Origin: DASUPK01 sp963744105
Lineage (GTDB): Bacteria; Actinomycetota; Thermoleophilia; Solirubrobacterales; 70-9
Direction: 5' to 3'
Assembly (NCBI GenBank): GCA_963744105.1
Contig: CAVUSJ010000002.1
Span: forward strand, 124,001-188,000
DNA length: 64,000 nt
Part shown: positions 24,647 through 32,835 of the stretch, piece by piece
How the letters are laid out: every line of letters starts with the position of its first letter
How positions within the stretch are numbered: the first letter of the stretch is position 1
Program-made: the position numbers and the translations under genes
The notes under the pieces: generated by a model
The model's database searches: none
Told to the model about the DNA's origin: nothing
Seen by the model: only the letters and a program-made list of their open reading frames with translations

Positions 24647-24931
24647 ATGTACGCGCGAGTGGTGAGGTTCACCGACGTCAAGTCGGATCAGATCGACCGG
24701 ATCAAGGGCGAGATCGAGGGGGGAGACGGACCGCCGCCGGGCGTGAACGCCAAGGGAATCAAGGTGATGGTGGACGAGTCGCAGGGCACCGCCGTCGTGG
24801 CGCTGTTCTTCGAATCCGAGGAGGACATGAAGCAGGCCGATGCGGCCCTCGAGGCGATGGACGCCGGCGAGACGCCCGGCACCCGGGCCTCGGTCGATCG
24901 CTGCGAGGTGAAGGCCTCGATGGACGCCTGA
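24647..24931 (+). CDS. Small dimeric alpha-beta barrel-like (ABM-type) protein
   Basis: 94 aa with a good SD (GGAGGAGCG) before ATG 24647. It opens YARVVRFTDVKSDQIDRI and has VALFFESEEDMKQADAALEAM, the beta-alpha-beta pattern of antibiotic-monooxygenase-like ferredoxin-fold proteins that dimerise. No catalytic residue can be assigned. It lies just upstream of the TetR gene, separated by operator copy B. Confidence 0.65.
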   Translation: MYARVVRFTDVKSDQIDRIKGEIEGGDGPPPGVNAKGIKVMVDESQGTAVVALFFESEEDMKQADAALEAMDAGETPGTRASVDRCEVKASMDA

Positions 24932-24953
24932 GCCCAACCCGCGCCGGCACTTT

Positions 24954-24989
24954 CTACCCGGGGTAGCAAAATGCTACCTTAGGTAGGAA
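24954..24989. promoter_or_regulatory. Tandem palindromic operator (copy B) abutting the TetR start
   Basis: CTACCCGGGGTAG (24954-24966) and CTACCTTAGGTAG (24974-24986) have centres 20 bp apart. They match copy A in sequence (31/36) and spacing. The element ends at the base before the tetR ATG, so binding would block both promoter and start codon. Autoregulation is the natural reading. Confidence 0.75.
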
Positions 24990-25644
24990 ATGGCGACCCG
25001 GGCTCAGGAGAAGGCGACACCGCGCAAGCGTGCTGCTCATCTCGGGCCCGAGCGGCGGCGGCCCGAGGTCCTCGACGCCGCGCTCAAGCTGTTCCTCGAA
25101 GGGCGGCTACGACGGCACCTCGATGCAGGCCGTCGCCAACGAGGCCGGCGTCACCAAGCCCGTCGTCTACGCCTGCTTCGACAGCAAAGACGAACTCTTC
25201 CGCGCCCTGCTCCGCCGCGAGGAGGGGCGGATCCTGGCCGAGATCCAGGAGGCGTTCGAGGACGCCGACCTCTCGGATCCCGAGAAGACCCTGACCGAGG
25301 GCTACACGGGCTTCCTTCGGGCGGTCGGCCACTCCCCCGACGTCTACCGGCTGATCTTCATGGGGGAGGGTGGGGGCAACGCGGCCGTCGCCGACCGGAT
25401 CCGGCGCGGGCGCCAGGCGCAGGTCGACGCGCTCAGCGCGCTGGCGCAGACCTGGCTCGAGCTTCGGAACGGCAAGGCATCGAAGGCCGAGATCGAAAGG
25501 ACGGCCCGGCTGCTGGGCAACTCGATCGCGGGCCTGGCGGAAGCCGGCGCGCGCCTGCTGCTCTCCGGTGAGGACGACTGGACGCCGGAGACCCTCGGCC
25601 GCGAGCTCGGCCGGTTCGCCGCCGCGGCGCAGTCGGCGGTCTAG
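24990..25644 (+). CDS. TetR/AcrR-family regulator, frameshifted
   Basis: About 218 aa. The N-terminal HTH region reads RRPEVLDAALKLFLEGGYDGTSMQAVANEAGVTKPVVYACFDSK once one extra G near 25100 is removed. The conserved G-T-S, A-G-V, and Y-F of TetR DNA-binding domains are present. The C-terminal ligand domain (about 75-218) is helical and unclassified. The gene directly follows operator copy B, and the same operator lies upstream of the acyl-CoA dehydrogenase. It is therefore the best candidate regulator of fatty-acid degradation genes, probably released by an acyl-CoA. The ligand is inference. Confidence 0.87.
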
Positions 25645-25690
25645 ATCGCCGCGGCTACGCGGAGCCGCTGTCCGCACTTGTTACACATTC

Positions 25691-25710
25691 GATACACCTT
25701 TGGGGTGTAC
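25691..25710. promoter_or_regulatory. Inverted repeat upstream of vapBC
   Basis: GATACACC-TTT-GGGGTGTAC pairs ATACACC with GGTGTAC (one mismatch), 19 bp before the vapB ATG. VapB-VapC complexes usually bind such palindromes to repress their own operon. Confidence 0.5.
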
Positions 25711-25728
25711 AGCCGGTACCCTCTCGGC

Positions 25729-25956
25729 ATGGGTCGCACGAACATCGAGATCGATGACGAGCTGATCAATCGCGTGATCGAGCGCTATGGCTTCCGCAGC
25801 AAGCGGGAGGCGGTCGAACGTGCTCTCCGCAGCCTCGACGTCGAGCCGCTCACGCGAGAGGAGATCCTCGGGTTGGAGGGCATGGGCTGGGATGGCGATC
25901 TATCCGAGATGCGCGAGGATGCTCCGGCAGTCCGGTCGTGGGCCGACCGGAAGTGA
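25729..25956 (+). CDS. vapB: VapB-type antitoxin
   Basis: 75 aa. RTNIEIDDELINRVIERYGFRSKREAVERALR is the ribbon-helix-helix DNA-binding domain of VapB family type II antitoxins. The acidic C-terminus (GWDGDLSEMREDAP) wraps the toxin. Start ATG 25729. The stop overlaps the vapC GTG (GTGA), ensuring balanced synthesis. Confidence 0.88.
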   Translation: MGRTNIEIDDELINRVIERYGFRSKREAVERALRSLDVEPLTREEILGLEGMGWDGDLSEMREDAPAVRSWADRK

Positions 25957-26348
25957 GCCTGATCGACTCCTCGGCCTGGATCGAGCTCTTCCGCGACACG
26001 GGAAGCCCGATCCACGAGGAGCTCCGGACGATGATCGCGTCCGGTGACGAGCTGGTGACAACCGAGCCCGTCTCGATGGAGCTTCTGGCCGGTGCCCGCA
26101 GCGCGCGAGATCGCCGGCTGATCAAACGGGCCCTGGCAGCCTGCCGCCTGGTCTCGGTTGACAACTCCGGGGATTGGGAGGACGCAGCAGCGATCTATCT
26201 GCATTGCCGAAGCGCGGGCGCCACCCCTCGGCGCCTGCTCGACTGCCTGATCGCGGCGGTCGCGATTCGCAATGGCGTTGCGATCCTCGCCCGCGATCGC
26301 GACTTCGACCTGATCGCGGCGCACACGCAGCTCGAGATCGTCAGATAG
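25953..26348 (+). CDS. vapC: VapC-type PIN-domain ribonuclease toxin
   Basis: 131 aa starting GTG 25953. The PIN motifs are complete: LIDSSAWIELF (first Asp), SMELLAGAR (Glu), LLDCLIAAVAIRNG (Asp) and ILARDRDFDLIA (Asp). VapC toxins cleave tRNA or rRNA to slow growth. Paired directly with vapB. Confidence 0.9.
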   Translation: MSLIDSSAWIELFRDTGSPIHEELRTMIASGDELVTTEPVSMELLAGARSARDRRLIKRALAACRLVSVDNSGDWEDAAAIYLHCRSAGATPRRLLDCLIAAVAIRNGVAILARDRDFDLIAAHTQLEIVR

Positions 26349-26369
26349 CTCCTCCTCTCCGCCTCCTTG

Positions 26370-26397
26370 CTACGGTGCCGTAGCTACGGTTCCGAAG
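26370..26397. promoter_or_regulatory. Tandem operator upstream of the second TetR gene
   Basis: CTACGGTGCCGTAG (26370-26383, 6-bp arms) is immediately followed by CTACGGTTCCGAAG (26384-26397). It ends 7 bp before the ribosome binding site, consistent with autorepression by the TetR protein encoded next. Confidence 0.6.
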
Positions 26398-26416
26398 AAG
26401 TGCGGGAGGTGATGGT

Positions 26417-27052
26417 CTGACCCGGCCCAGGAGGGAAGCAGCGCAGAAGCCCCGCCGCTACGCGCCCCGGCTCCCGCCGGAGGAGCGCCGCGAGCAGCTG
26501 CTCGACGCGACCCTGTCCCTGATCGCCGAGACGGGCTACGAGTCGGTCTCGATGGAGGGGATCGCCCGGAAGGCCGGGGTGACCAAGCCCGTCGTCTACG
26601 ACCTCTACGGGTCGCTCGCCGACCTGCTCGAGGCGCTGCTCGAGCGCGAGGAAGAGCGCGCGCTCAACCAGCTGGCCGAGCTGATGCCGACGCCGGCCGA
26701 GGACGCCGACCCGGCCAAGGTTCTGGTCGACGGCCTCGATGCCTTCCTGCGCGCCATCGAGACACGGCCGGACGCCTGGCGGCTGTCACTGCTCCCGATC
26801 GAGGCGCAGCCCGGGATAGTCCGGGAGCAGGTCGAGCGTGACCGCACCGCCGTCGCCAAGCAGCTCGCCTCGATCGTCCGCTGGGGGGTCGAGCGGCTTG
26901 ACGTGCCGATCTCCGACCTTGACCTGCTCGTCCAGACCATCATGAGGCTCGCCGAGCAGGGCGGCCGGCTCCACCTCGACGACCCCGAGACCTACTCGCG
27001 CGAGCGGATCACCGCCTTCGCGGCGAGCCTGCTCGATAGCGTCCGCGGCTAG
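26417..27052 (+). CDS. TetR/AcrR-family regulator (probable CTG start)
   Basis: About 211 aa. HTH: RREQLLDATLSLIAETGYESVSMEGIARKAGVTKPVVYDLYGS (in parts), followed by a helical ligand domain. The frame has no ATG/GTG/TTG before the conserved HTH. A perfect SD (GGAGGTGAT, 26405-26413) precedes CTG 26417 at normal distance, so CTG is the best start; otherwise a small indel lies in the 5' end. ATG 26552 would delete half of the HTH. The tandem operator sits immediately upstream. Target genes are probably the downstream coiled-coil protein (overlapping TAGTG) and AIM24. Confidence 0.82.
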   Translation: MTRPRREAAQKPRRYAPRLPPEERREQLLDATLSLIAETGYESVSMEGIARKAGVTKPVVYDLYGSLADLLEALLEREEERALNQLAELMPTPAEDADPAKVLVDGLDAFLRAIETRPDAWRLSLLPIEAQPGIVREQVERDRTAVAKQLASIVRWGVERLDVPISDLDLLVQTIMRLAEQGGRLHLDDPETYSRERITAFAASLLDSVRG

Positions 27053-27330
27053 TGGGGATGCAGGGAGCACTCGAGCGGATCGCCGATGCGGGCTCGGCCA
27101 TCGGCAGCATGGTCGACAACGTGAAGAGCATGTCCGGCGACACCCGCCGGATCCGGGATCACTCCCGGCACCTCGACACGATCGACGAGCGCCTCGACCG
27201 GATCGTCGAGCTGATGGAGCGGATGGTCGCCTCGGTCGACGAGCTGCGCGGATCGGTCGAGGAGCTCGAGGAGCACATCGAGCCGGTCGGCCGGCTCGCC
27301 GGCCGCTTCCCGGGCCGGGGGCGCCGCTAG
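27052..27330 (+). CDS. Coiled-coil hypothetical protein (92 aa)
   Basis: GTG 27052 overlaps the TetR stop (TAGTG); ATG 27058 is the alternative. One long helix dominates, with heptads SGDTRRIRDHSRHLDTIDERLDRIVELMERM and a following VDELRGSVEELEEHIEPV, so a dimeric coiled coil is likely. The Arg/Gly tail is basic. Family not recognised. Co-transcribed with the TetR gene. Confidence 0.65.
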   Translation: MGMQGALERIADAGSAIGSMVDNVKSMSGDTRRIRDHSRHLDTIDERLDRIVELMERMVASVDELRGSVEELEEHIEPVGRLAGRFPGRGRR

Positions 27331-27371
27331 GCTGCGCCGTCCGTTCAAAGACTTGATGACAGGAGGTCGGC

Positions 27372-28109
27372 ATGTCGGTCGAGGCGTCGCTCAAGGAGTT
27401 CAAGGAGACCTCGGGCAGCGAGTCCTTCCAGATGCAGGGCTCGAAGATGGTCAAGGTTCAGCTCAAGGGGGAGACCATCCAGGCCAAGCTGGGCTCGATG
27501 GTCGCCTACCAGGGCGACGTGAAGTTCGAGCACGCCGGCTCGGGTGGTCTCAAGCGGATGGCGAAGAAGGCGGTCACCGGTGAGGGCGCCGAGCTGATGA
27601 AGATCTCCGGGACCGGCGAGGTCTTCCTGGCCGACTTGGCGCAGGAGATCCAGCTGCTCCCGCTCTCCGGGGAGGCGATCACGGTGAACGGGGCGAACCT
27701 GCTCGCCTTCGACGCCGACATCGACTGGGACATCAAGAAGGTCGATGGAGTCTCCGGCTTCATGGGCGGCGGTCTCTACAACACCCACCTATCGGGCTCG
27801 GGCTACGTCGCGATCCTCTCCGACGGCCCGCCGGTGCTGATCGACGTGGACGGAGACGGGGTGTTCGCCGACCCGCAGGCCGCGATCACCTGGTCGGAGG
27901 GCGTCAAGACCTCGGTGAAGACCGACGTCAACCTGAAGACCTTCATCGGCCGCGGCTCGGGCGAGACCGTCCAGATGGCCTTCTCCGGCAACGGCTGGCT
28001 GCTGATCCAGCCCTCGGAGGGCCGGGTGACGAGCGCCGCCGCGGGCGGCTCGGGCGGCAGCGCGGCCTCGAGCGCGAGCGGCGCGTTGGGCAAGCTGATC
28101 GGCGGCTAG
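27372..28109 (+). CDS. AIM24 family protein
   Basis: 245 aa. The AIM24/TspB-like beta-sandwich pattern is clear: MVKVQLKGETIQAKLGSMVAYQG, KKAVTGEGAELMKISGTGEVFLA, ITVNGANLLAFDADIDWDI and GEGVKTS-like ends. GLYNTHLSGSGYVAILSDGPPV and FSGNGWLLIQPSEG follow, then a Gly/Ser-rich tail. AIM24 is a widespread family of unclear function (named for yeast mitochondrial inner-membrane assembly). SD ACAGGAGG before ATG 27372. Its stop overlaps the convergent membrane gene by 4 bp. Confidence 0.87.
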   Translation: MSVEASLKEFKETSGSESFQMQGSKMVKVQLKGETIQAKLGSMVAYQGDVKFEHAGSGGLKRMAKKAVTGEGAELMKISGTGEVFLADLAQEIQLLPLSGEAITVNGANLLAFDADIDWDIKKVDGVSGFMGGGLYNTHLSGSGYVAILSDGPPVLIDVDGDGVFADPQAAITWSEGVKTSVKTDVNLKTFIGRGSGETVQMAFSGNGWLLIQPSEGRVTSAAAGGSGGSAASSASGALGKLIGG

Positions 28110-28579
28110 ATGGGCTTGGTCGTCATCGCCCAGACGGCGACCAGGTAGGCCACCAGGACGAGCGAGACGAGCCCGGTGACGATCCGGGCGGAAATGGCCG
28201 ACGGTTTCTCACCGCGGTTCATCCGGCGCACCCCGATGCCCCCGATGATCAGCGAGACGATCAGCAGCAGGAAGCCGAGGTCGCTGACGCCGTAGCCGAT
28301 CCCGATCCAGGCCACGTTTGAGTCCTGGAGGTGCTCCTTGCTCACGATCCACTCGGCACCCGCGCGGAAGATGATGTAGCCGGGCAGTGCCCCGTAGAAG
28401 AGGGTCATGTAGCCAAGTCGGATCAGGGCCGCCGATCCACTCCGCCAGGCCGCCATCAGCGAGACGGACGAGAGGAAGAGCGCGCCGGTGAGGAGCATCG
28501 CGCCGGTGATGTGGATGAAGAGGGGCAGGTCCCAGCTGTCGGGCCGGGTCACCGACGCCAATGTCACAAGGCCGCTCAT
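28106..28579 (-). CDS. Integral membrane protein, DUF2269-like (157 aa)
   Basis: Four hydrophobic segments at about residues 20-45, 55-80, 95-118 and 132-152. The first carries a His (LPLFIHITGAMLLTGALFL) in the position seen in DUF2269 and CopD-like small membrane proteins that may bind heme or copper. Coupled to the next gene upstream by ATGA overlap (28576-28579). Both products have four spans and probably form a pair in the membrane. Confidence 0.65.
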   Translation of the reverse strand: MSGLVTLASVTRPDSWDLPLFIHITGAMLLTGALFLSSVSLMAAWRSGSAALIRLGYMTLFYGALPGYIIFRAGAEWIVSKEHLQDSNVAWIGIGYGVSDLGFLLLIVSLIIGGIGVRRMNRGEKPSAISARIVTGLVSLVLVAYLVAVWAMTTKPI

Positions 28580-28975
28580 GCGCCCGGCTTCCAGACCATT
28601 ACGACGAGCAGCAGGGCGAACCAGAAGACTCGCATCCAGTGCGCGATCGCCGTTCTGCGGTCGATCGCCACAGGGGAGTCATCGCCCGCGGGCTGGACAC
28701 CCCGGCTCGCCCGGGCGCCGGACCCCGTCGCGAGGAACCAGATCACGATCGCGGCGATGATCCAGCCGTCGTAGATCTCGTACTGGGGCCGCTCGAGCGC
28801 CAGCCAGATTCCGAGCGACGAGCGTGCCGAGCCCGCCGACCCCCCAGAGGATCTCCGCGACCAGGCGGGTCGTCCTGTTGACGGGGCTGCCGAGCAGGAA
28901 GGCGCTGTACATGACGATCGCGCTAGCCAGAAAGAAGGCGGAGAGGACGTGGAAGAAGAGGAGGGCGTGGTACAT
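28576..28975 (-). CDS. Integral membrane protein, DUF2269-like, frameshifted
   Basis: About 132 aa. MYHALLFFHVLSAFFLASAIVM gives the first span with a conserved His, then an ILWGVGGLGTLV span. After a one-base shift near 28815, LGIWLALERPQYEIYDGWIIAAIVIWFLA and AHWMRVFWFALLLVVMVW follow. The gene ends in an ATGA overlap with its downstream partner. The frameshift lies in a loop of an otherwise well conserved protein, so sequence error is likely. Confidence 0.65.
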
Positions 28976-28988
28976 CCGGCGCGCGATC

Positions 28989-29840
28989 CTACTGGTAGGC
29001 CTGGATGCGCCTTGCCCACTCGTCGAGCTTGCGCTCGGCGCTCCCGGCGTCCGCCGCATCGCTCGCGCGCAGCATGTGCACCGCCCGCGTCACCCCCGCC
29101 TCCTCGTAGCGGCGCAGCACGTCCAGGTCCCGGGGCGGGATCTGCAGGGTCACCGGGATCGGGCCGCGACCGGCCTCCTCGCCGAGCCGCTGGAGCTCCT
29201 CGACGCGGGCGATCATCTGATCGTCGGGCGGGATCCGGTTCGGGAACCAGCCGTCGCCGAAGGCGACCACGCGCTTCAGGACGTTCGGGCCGTTGCCGCC
29301 GACCAGGACCGGCGGGTGCGGCTCCTGCAGCGGCGCCGGGCGGCAGACGATCCGGTCGAAGTCGACGAACTCGCCGTGGTAGCTCGCCTCCTCGTTGGTC
29401 CACATCTCCCTGCAGGCCTCGACTCGCTCGCGCAGGATCCGGAAGCGCCGCTTCGGGTCAGTGCCGTGGTTGCGCATCTCCTCGAGGTTCCAGCCGGCGC
29501 CGACGCCGAAGATCATCCGCCCGCCGGAGAGGCGGTCGAGCGAGGCGACCTCCTTGGCGGTCTCGATGGGGTCTCGCTCGACCAGCAGGCAGATTGCGGT
29601 GCCGACCTTGATCCGCTCCGTGGCCTGCGCCGCCGTCGCCAGCGCGACGAACGGGTCGTAGATCCGCCAGTACTCGCGGGGCAGCTCGCCGCCCGCCGGG
29701 TAGTCCGTCTCGCGGCTCGCAGGGATGTGGGTGTGTTCGGTGACGAAGAGCGATTCGAAGCCCCGCTCCTCGGCCATCCGTGCGAGCTCGGCGGGCTCGA
29801 CCGCCTCATCGGTCGGGAAGTAGGAGACCCCGAAGTCCAT
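28989..29840 (-). CDS. LLM-class F420-dependent oxidoreductase
   Basis: 283 aa bacterial luciferase-like fold: FGVSYFPTDEAVEPAELARMAEERGFESLFVTEHTHIP (in parts), RIKVGTAICLLVERDPI, EVASLDRLSGGRMIFGVGAGWN and PPVLVGGNGPNVLKRVVAFGDGW are signature segments of the TIGR03619-type F420-dependent subfamily. It probably uses reduced coenzyme F420 for hydride transfer to an unknown substrate. A second deazaflavin-type protein is encoded at 33863. Start ATG 29840. Confidence 0.87.
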   Translation of the reverse strand: MDFGVSYFPTDEAVEPAELARMAEERGFESLFVTEHTHIPASRETDYPAGGELPREYWRIYDPFVALATAAQATERIKVGTAICLLVERDPIETAKEVASLDRLSGGRMIFGVGAGWNLEEMRNHGTDPKRRFRILRERVEACREMWTNEEASYHGEFVDFDRIVCRPAPLQEPHPPVLVGGNGPNVLKRVVAFGDGWFPNRIPPDDQMIARVEELQRLGEEAGRGPIPVTLQIPPRDLDVLRRYEEAGVTRAVHMLRASDAADAGSAERKLDEWARRIQAYQ

Positions 29841-29851
29841 GCGGCGGGAAT

Positions 29852-30337
29852 CTACTGTTGGGACGCCAGCCCGGCAGCCGCCGGCTCACCCGACGCGGAC
29901 CCGCGCGTGAGCCCCGCCTGCGCGCGGTCGCTCGCCAGGTAGAGCACCGCGAGCGGCAGGAGCACGTCGAGGGCGAGGCCGAAGAGACTCGCGACGTTGT
30001 CGCCCGTCGAGTAGTGCGAGGTCGTGGTCGCGTGGTAGATCAGGTGGGGGAGGCCGGCGACCAGCAGGGTGATCGCGGCCGCCTGCACGACGCGCTTCTC
30101 CATCCAGTAGGCGGCGAGGCCGGCCAGCACGGTGAGGCCGAGCGCCGCCGCTCCGAAGTCGCGCTCGAGGTGCTCGTTGTAGGGGGGCAGCGCCGATACC
30201 CAGTGCGTTCCGCCGCCCGGAAAGGTGTCGTAGAACCCCTTCGGCGCCACCAGGATCCAGACGGCCAGCCAGCCGATGGCCACCACGAGGTAGATCAGCG
30301 CGAGGCGGATCAGTCCACGGTGCCGCTGGAGCTCCAC
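29852..30337 (-). CDS. Membrane protein (161 aa)
   Basis: Four membrane segments (LALIYLVVAIGWLAVWILV; FGAAALGLTVLAGLAAYWM; AAAITLLVAGLPHLIYH; NVASLFGLALDVLLPLAVLYLA). The loop PKGFYDTFPGGGTHWVSALPPYNEHLERD is characteristic of a family of small actinobacterial membrane proteins I know only as hypothetical. Ala/Ser-rich C-terminus. ATG 30337. It sits between the LLM oxidoreductase and a hydrolase on the same strand. Confidence 0.7.
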   Translation of the reverse strand: MELQRHRGLIRLALIYLVVAIGWLAVWILVAPKGFYDTFPGGGTHWVSALPPYNEHLERDFGAAALGLTVLAGLAAYWMEKRVVQAAAITLLVAGLPHLIYHATTTSHYSTGDNVASLFGLALDVLLPLAVLYLASDRAQAGLTRGSASGEPAAAGLASQQ

Positions 30338-30343
30338 GGTCCC

Positions 30344-31237
30344 CTAGCCTGACGCAGGTTCCTCGACGGCGTCGTCCGACTCCTCCGCGTCGGCCGACTC
30401 CTTCACCTCGTCCGACTCCGCCAGGAACGGGGTGACCAGCGCGGTGAGGCGGGTCGCCGCCCTGTGGCCGATGGTGTGCGCAGCCTTCGGCAGGGTCACA
30501 AGCTCGGAGTCCGGGATCAGCTTCGCCACACGCTCGGTCCATGCCTCCGGGACCAGATGGTCGCGCTGCGGTCGCACCACGAGCGTCGGCGCCTCGATGT
30601 CCCCGAGCTTCTCCTCGATCGGGTCGTCGAGGGCCTCCCGCAGCACACGTGCGGTGCGCCAGGGGCCGGCGTCGATGAAGTCGTGAACGATCGTGGGCGC
30701 GAGCCGCGGCGAGGAGCGGGGCGCGTTTCGCGCCCAGCGCATCGCGAGCCGCGCGGGGGTCCGCGCCTCGGGGTCGAACATCGGCCCGACGAGGACCAGC
30801 CGCTCGACGGAGGCCGGGTAGGCGGCGGCGAGATCCACCGCGACCTGGCAGCCGAATGCGACGCCGACCACGATGGCGGGCGCCAGGTGGTTGTCCAGCA
30901 TCCAGCGTCGCAGCGCGTCGGCGAGCCCGGGGATATCGAGAGAGGTGGAAGGGTGATCGCTCATCCCGAAGCCCGGCAGGTCCGGCGCGAACACCGGATG
31001 ACTGCCGCCGAGCGCGCGGATCAGCGGCTTCAGCGTGCGGCCCGAGGAGAGCCCGTGGACGAGGACAATCGGCGTCGTCTCGAGCTCGGGATGGGAGCCG
31101 TTGCCGTTGCCGTTCGAGCCATTCCAGGACCCGTTCGCCCGGCGCTTCAGCTCGCTCGGGACCCGCACGTAGACGCGGTTGTACCCGGCATGCGTCCAGC
31201 CGCCGTAAATGCCGTTTCGACGCCCTACCGCGGCCAT
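30344..31237 (-). CDS. Alpha/beta hydrolase-fold protein lacking the nucleophile serine
   Basis: 297 aa. Fold motifs: VLVHGLSSGRTL (oxyanion), APDLPGFGMSD, VRPQRDHLVPEAW (acid Asp) and PKAAHTIGHRA (His). The nucleophile elbow is GVAFGC where G-x-S-x-G is expected; the codon is GCA, one change from TCA (Ser). The protein may therefore be non-catalytic or use another residue. N-terminal Asn/Gly linker (NGSWNGSNGNGNG) and acidic C-terminal tail. Start ATG 31237. Probably co-transcribed with the downstream membrane gene. Confidence 0.82.
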   Translation of the reverse strand: MAAVGRRNGIYGGWTHAGYNRVYVRVPSELKRRANGSWNGSNGNGNGSHPELETTPIVLVHGLSSGRTLKPLIRALGGSHPVFAPDLPGFGMSDHPSTSLDIPGLADALRRWMLDNHLAPAIVVGVAFGCQVAVDLAAAYPASVERLVLVGPMFDPEARTPARLAMRWARNAPRSSPRLAPTIVHDFIDAGPWRTARVLREALDDPIEEKLGDIEAPTLVVRPQRDHLVPEAWTERVAKLIPDSELVTLPKAAHTIGHRAATRLTALVTPFLAESDEVKESADAEESDDAVEEPASG

Positions 31238-31288
31238 GGCCCGGCCAAGATACCCGCAAATTGCGGATTCATGTTTCGCGATCGGGCT

Positions 31289-32803
31289 CTACGTTCCAAC
31301 AGCAAGCTGGACCCGGTCGCTCAGGTGGTTGATGAGAGGCTCCGCCGAGAGCTCGCCGCATCCGGCTCGCTCGAGGATCTCGGCGGGGGAGAGCCGGCGC
31401 CCGTGGCGGTGGACGCGATCCCGCAGCCACTCGCCGATCGCCCGCAGGTCGCCGTCGGCGATCAGCGCGTCCAGATCGCCGAGATCGCGGCCGGCCGCCT
31501 CCCAGAGCTGTCCGGCGATGATGTTGCCGAGGCTGTAGGTGGGGAAGTAGCCGAAGGCGCCGCTCGGCCAGTGCACGTCCTGCAGCACGCCGTGGGCGTC
31601 GTCCGGGACCTCGATTCCAAGGTATTCGCGGTAGCGGGCATTCCAAGCCTCGGGCAGCTCCGCGAGCTCCAGGCCGCCCTCGAAGATCTCGAGCTCGAGT
31701 TCGAAGCGGATCAGGATGTGGAGGTTGTAGGTGACCTCGTCGGCCTCGATCCGGATCAGGGAGCGCTCGACCCGGTTCGCCCCGCGATAGAGCTCCTCCG
31801 CCTCGATCTCGTCAAAGCTCCCGGGGAAGTGCTCGCGCAGCCGCGGCAGCAGCCGCTCCAGGTACGGGCGGCTCCGCGCCACCCAGTTCTCCCAGAGCCT
31901 GCTCTGCGACTCGTGCAGCCCGAGCGAGCGCGGCTTCGACAACGGCGTGCGGCGCAGCTCGGCGTCGACGCCGGCCTCGTACAGCCCGTGGCCCGCCTCG
32001 TGCATGGCGCTGAACAGCGACATCGCCAGGTTCGACTCGTCGTAGCGGGTGGTGAGGCGAACGTCGCCGCGGCCGATCGAGATCGCGAAGGGATGCTCGG
32101 TCGGGTCGATCCGCCAGGCGTCCTCGGGGAAGGGAAGCTCGGAGATCATCTCGGCGACCTGCTCGACCTGGCTGTCCACCGGGAAGGCGCCCCTGAACGG
32201 GTCTTCGGCCTGGCCGGCGCCGTCGGCCGCCTCGCCCACCAGCGGAACCAGGCCCTCGCGCAATCCCGTGAGGACGGCGCGCATCTGCTCGGTCGTCATC
32301 TCGGGCTCGTACTCGTCGAGCAGGGCGTCGTAGGTGTGAGCGAAGCCCGGGAAGCCCTCGTAGCACTCGGCGTAGCGCTTGGTGAGCTCGACGTTCCGCT
32401 CCAGGTGGGGCAGGAGCATCTGGAAGTCTGAGTTCTGCTTCGCCTCGACCCAGGCGTTCTCGGCGATCGAGCTCTCACGGGCCATCTCCGCGCGGAGATC
32501 GGAGGGGACGCGCCGCGCCTTCTCCCAGTCCCGCGCGACGATGCGCGCCAGATCGGCGTCGACGGACTCGCCGTGCGGCACGTCGCCCTGCTCGGAGCGC
32601 ACCCGGTCGATCAGCTCGCCGATCTCGTCGGCGATGAACATCTCGTGCCGGACGCGGGCCAGGGTGCCGATCGTCTGCGAGCGGGCCTCCGCGCCGGCGC
32701 CGGGCATCTTCGTGCGCTCGTCCCAGAACAGGAGCGAGGCGGCCCGGCTCAGGTCGTGGATCTCACCGAGGCGTTCGCGCAGGTCTTCGGCGGCGGCTCC
32801 CAT
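31289..32803 (-). CDS. M32 family metallocarboxypeptidase
   Basis: 504 aa, the normal length for Taq-type thermostable carboxypeptidase. MHEAGHGLYEAG carries the HExxH zinc site, GLHESQSRLWEN is the conserved HES(Q/R) motif, and ERSLIRIEADEVTYNLHI, GYFPTYSLGNIIAGQLW and LGIEVPDD are further family hallmarks. It removes C-terminal residues (not Pro) from peptides in the cytoplasm. Start ATG 32803. All expected motifs are intact. Confidence 0.93.
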   Translation of the reverse strand: MGAAAEDLRERLGEIHDLSRAASLLFWDERTKMPGAGAEARSQTIGTLARVRHEMFIADEIGELIDRVRSEQGDVPHGESVDADLARIVARDWEKARRVPSDLRAEMARESSIAENAWVEAKQNSDFQMLLPHLERNVELTKRYAECYEGFPGFAHTYDALLDEYEPEMTTEQMRAVLTGLREGLVPLVGEAADGAGQAEDPFRGAFPVDSQVEQVAEMISELPFPEDAWRIDPTEHPFAISIGRGDVRLTTRYDESNLAMSLFSAMHEAGHGLYEAGVDAELRRTPLSKPRSLGLHESQSRLWENWVARSRPYLERLLPRLREHFPGSFDEIEAEELYRGANRVERSLIRIEADEVTYNLHILIRFELELEIFEGGLELAELPEAWNARYREYLGIEVPDDAHGVLQDVHWPSGAFGYFPTYSLGNIIAGQLWEAAGRDLGDLDALIADGDLRAIGEWLRDRVHRHGRRLSPAEILERAGCGELSAEPLINHLSDRVQLAVGT

Positions 32804-32835
32804 TCCCCTGAATGTAGTGGTCGGCCGGCCTCGGC

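Noticed and set aside
12690..25000. Integrase or transposase gene within the mosaic region
   Set aside because: I looked for tyrosine/serine recombinase and DDE motifs in the listed frames and saw none, so no mobile element is annotated as such.
30464..32431. 655-aa plus-strand ORF
   Set aside because: Antisense to the hydrolase and M32 carboxypeptidase genes, which have full family motifs.
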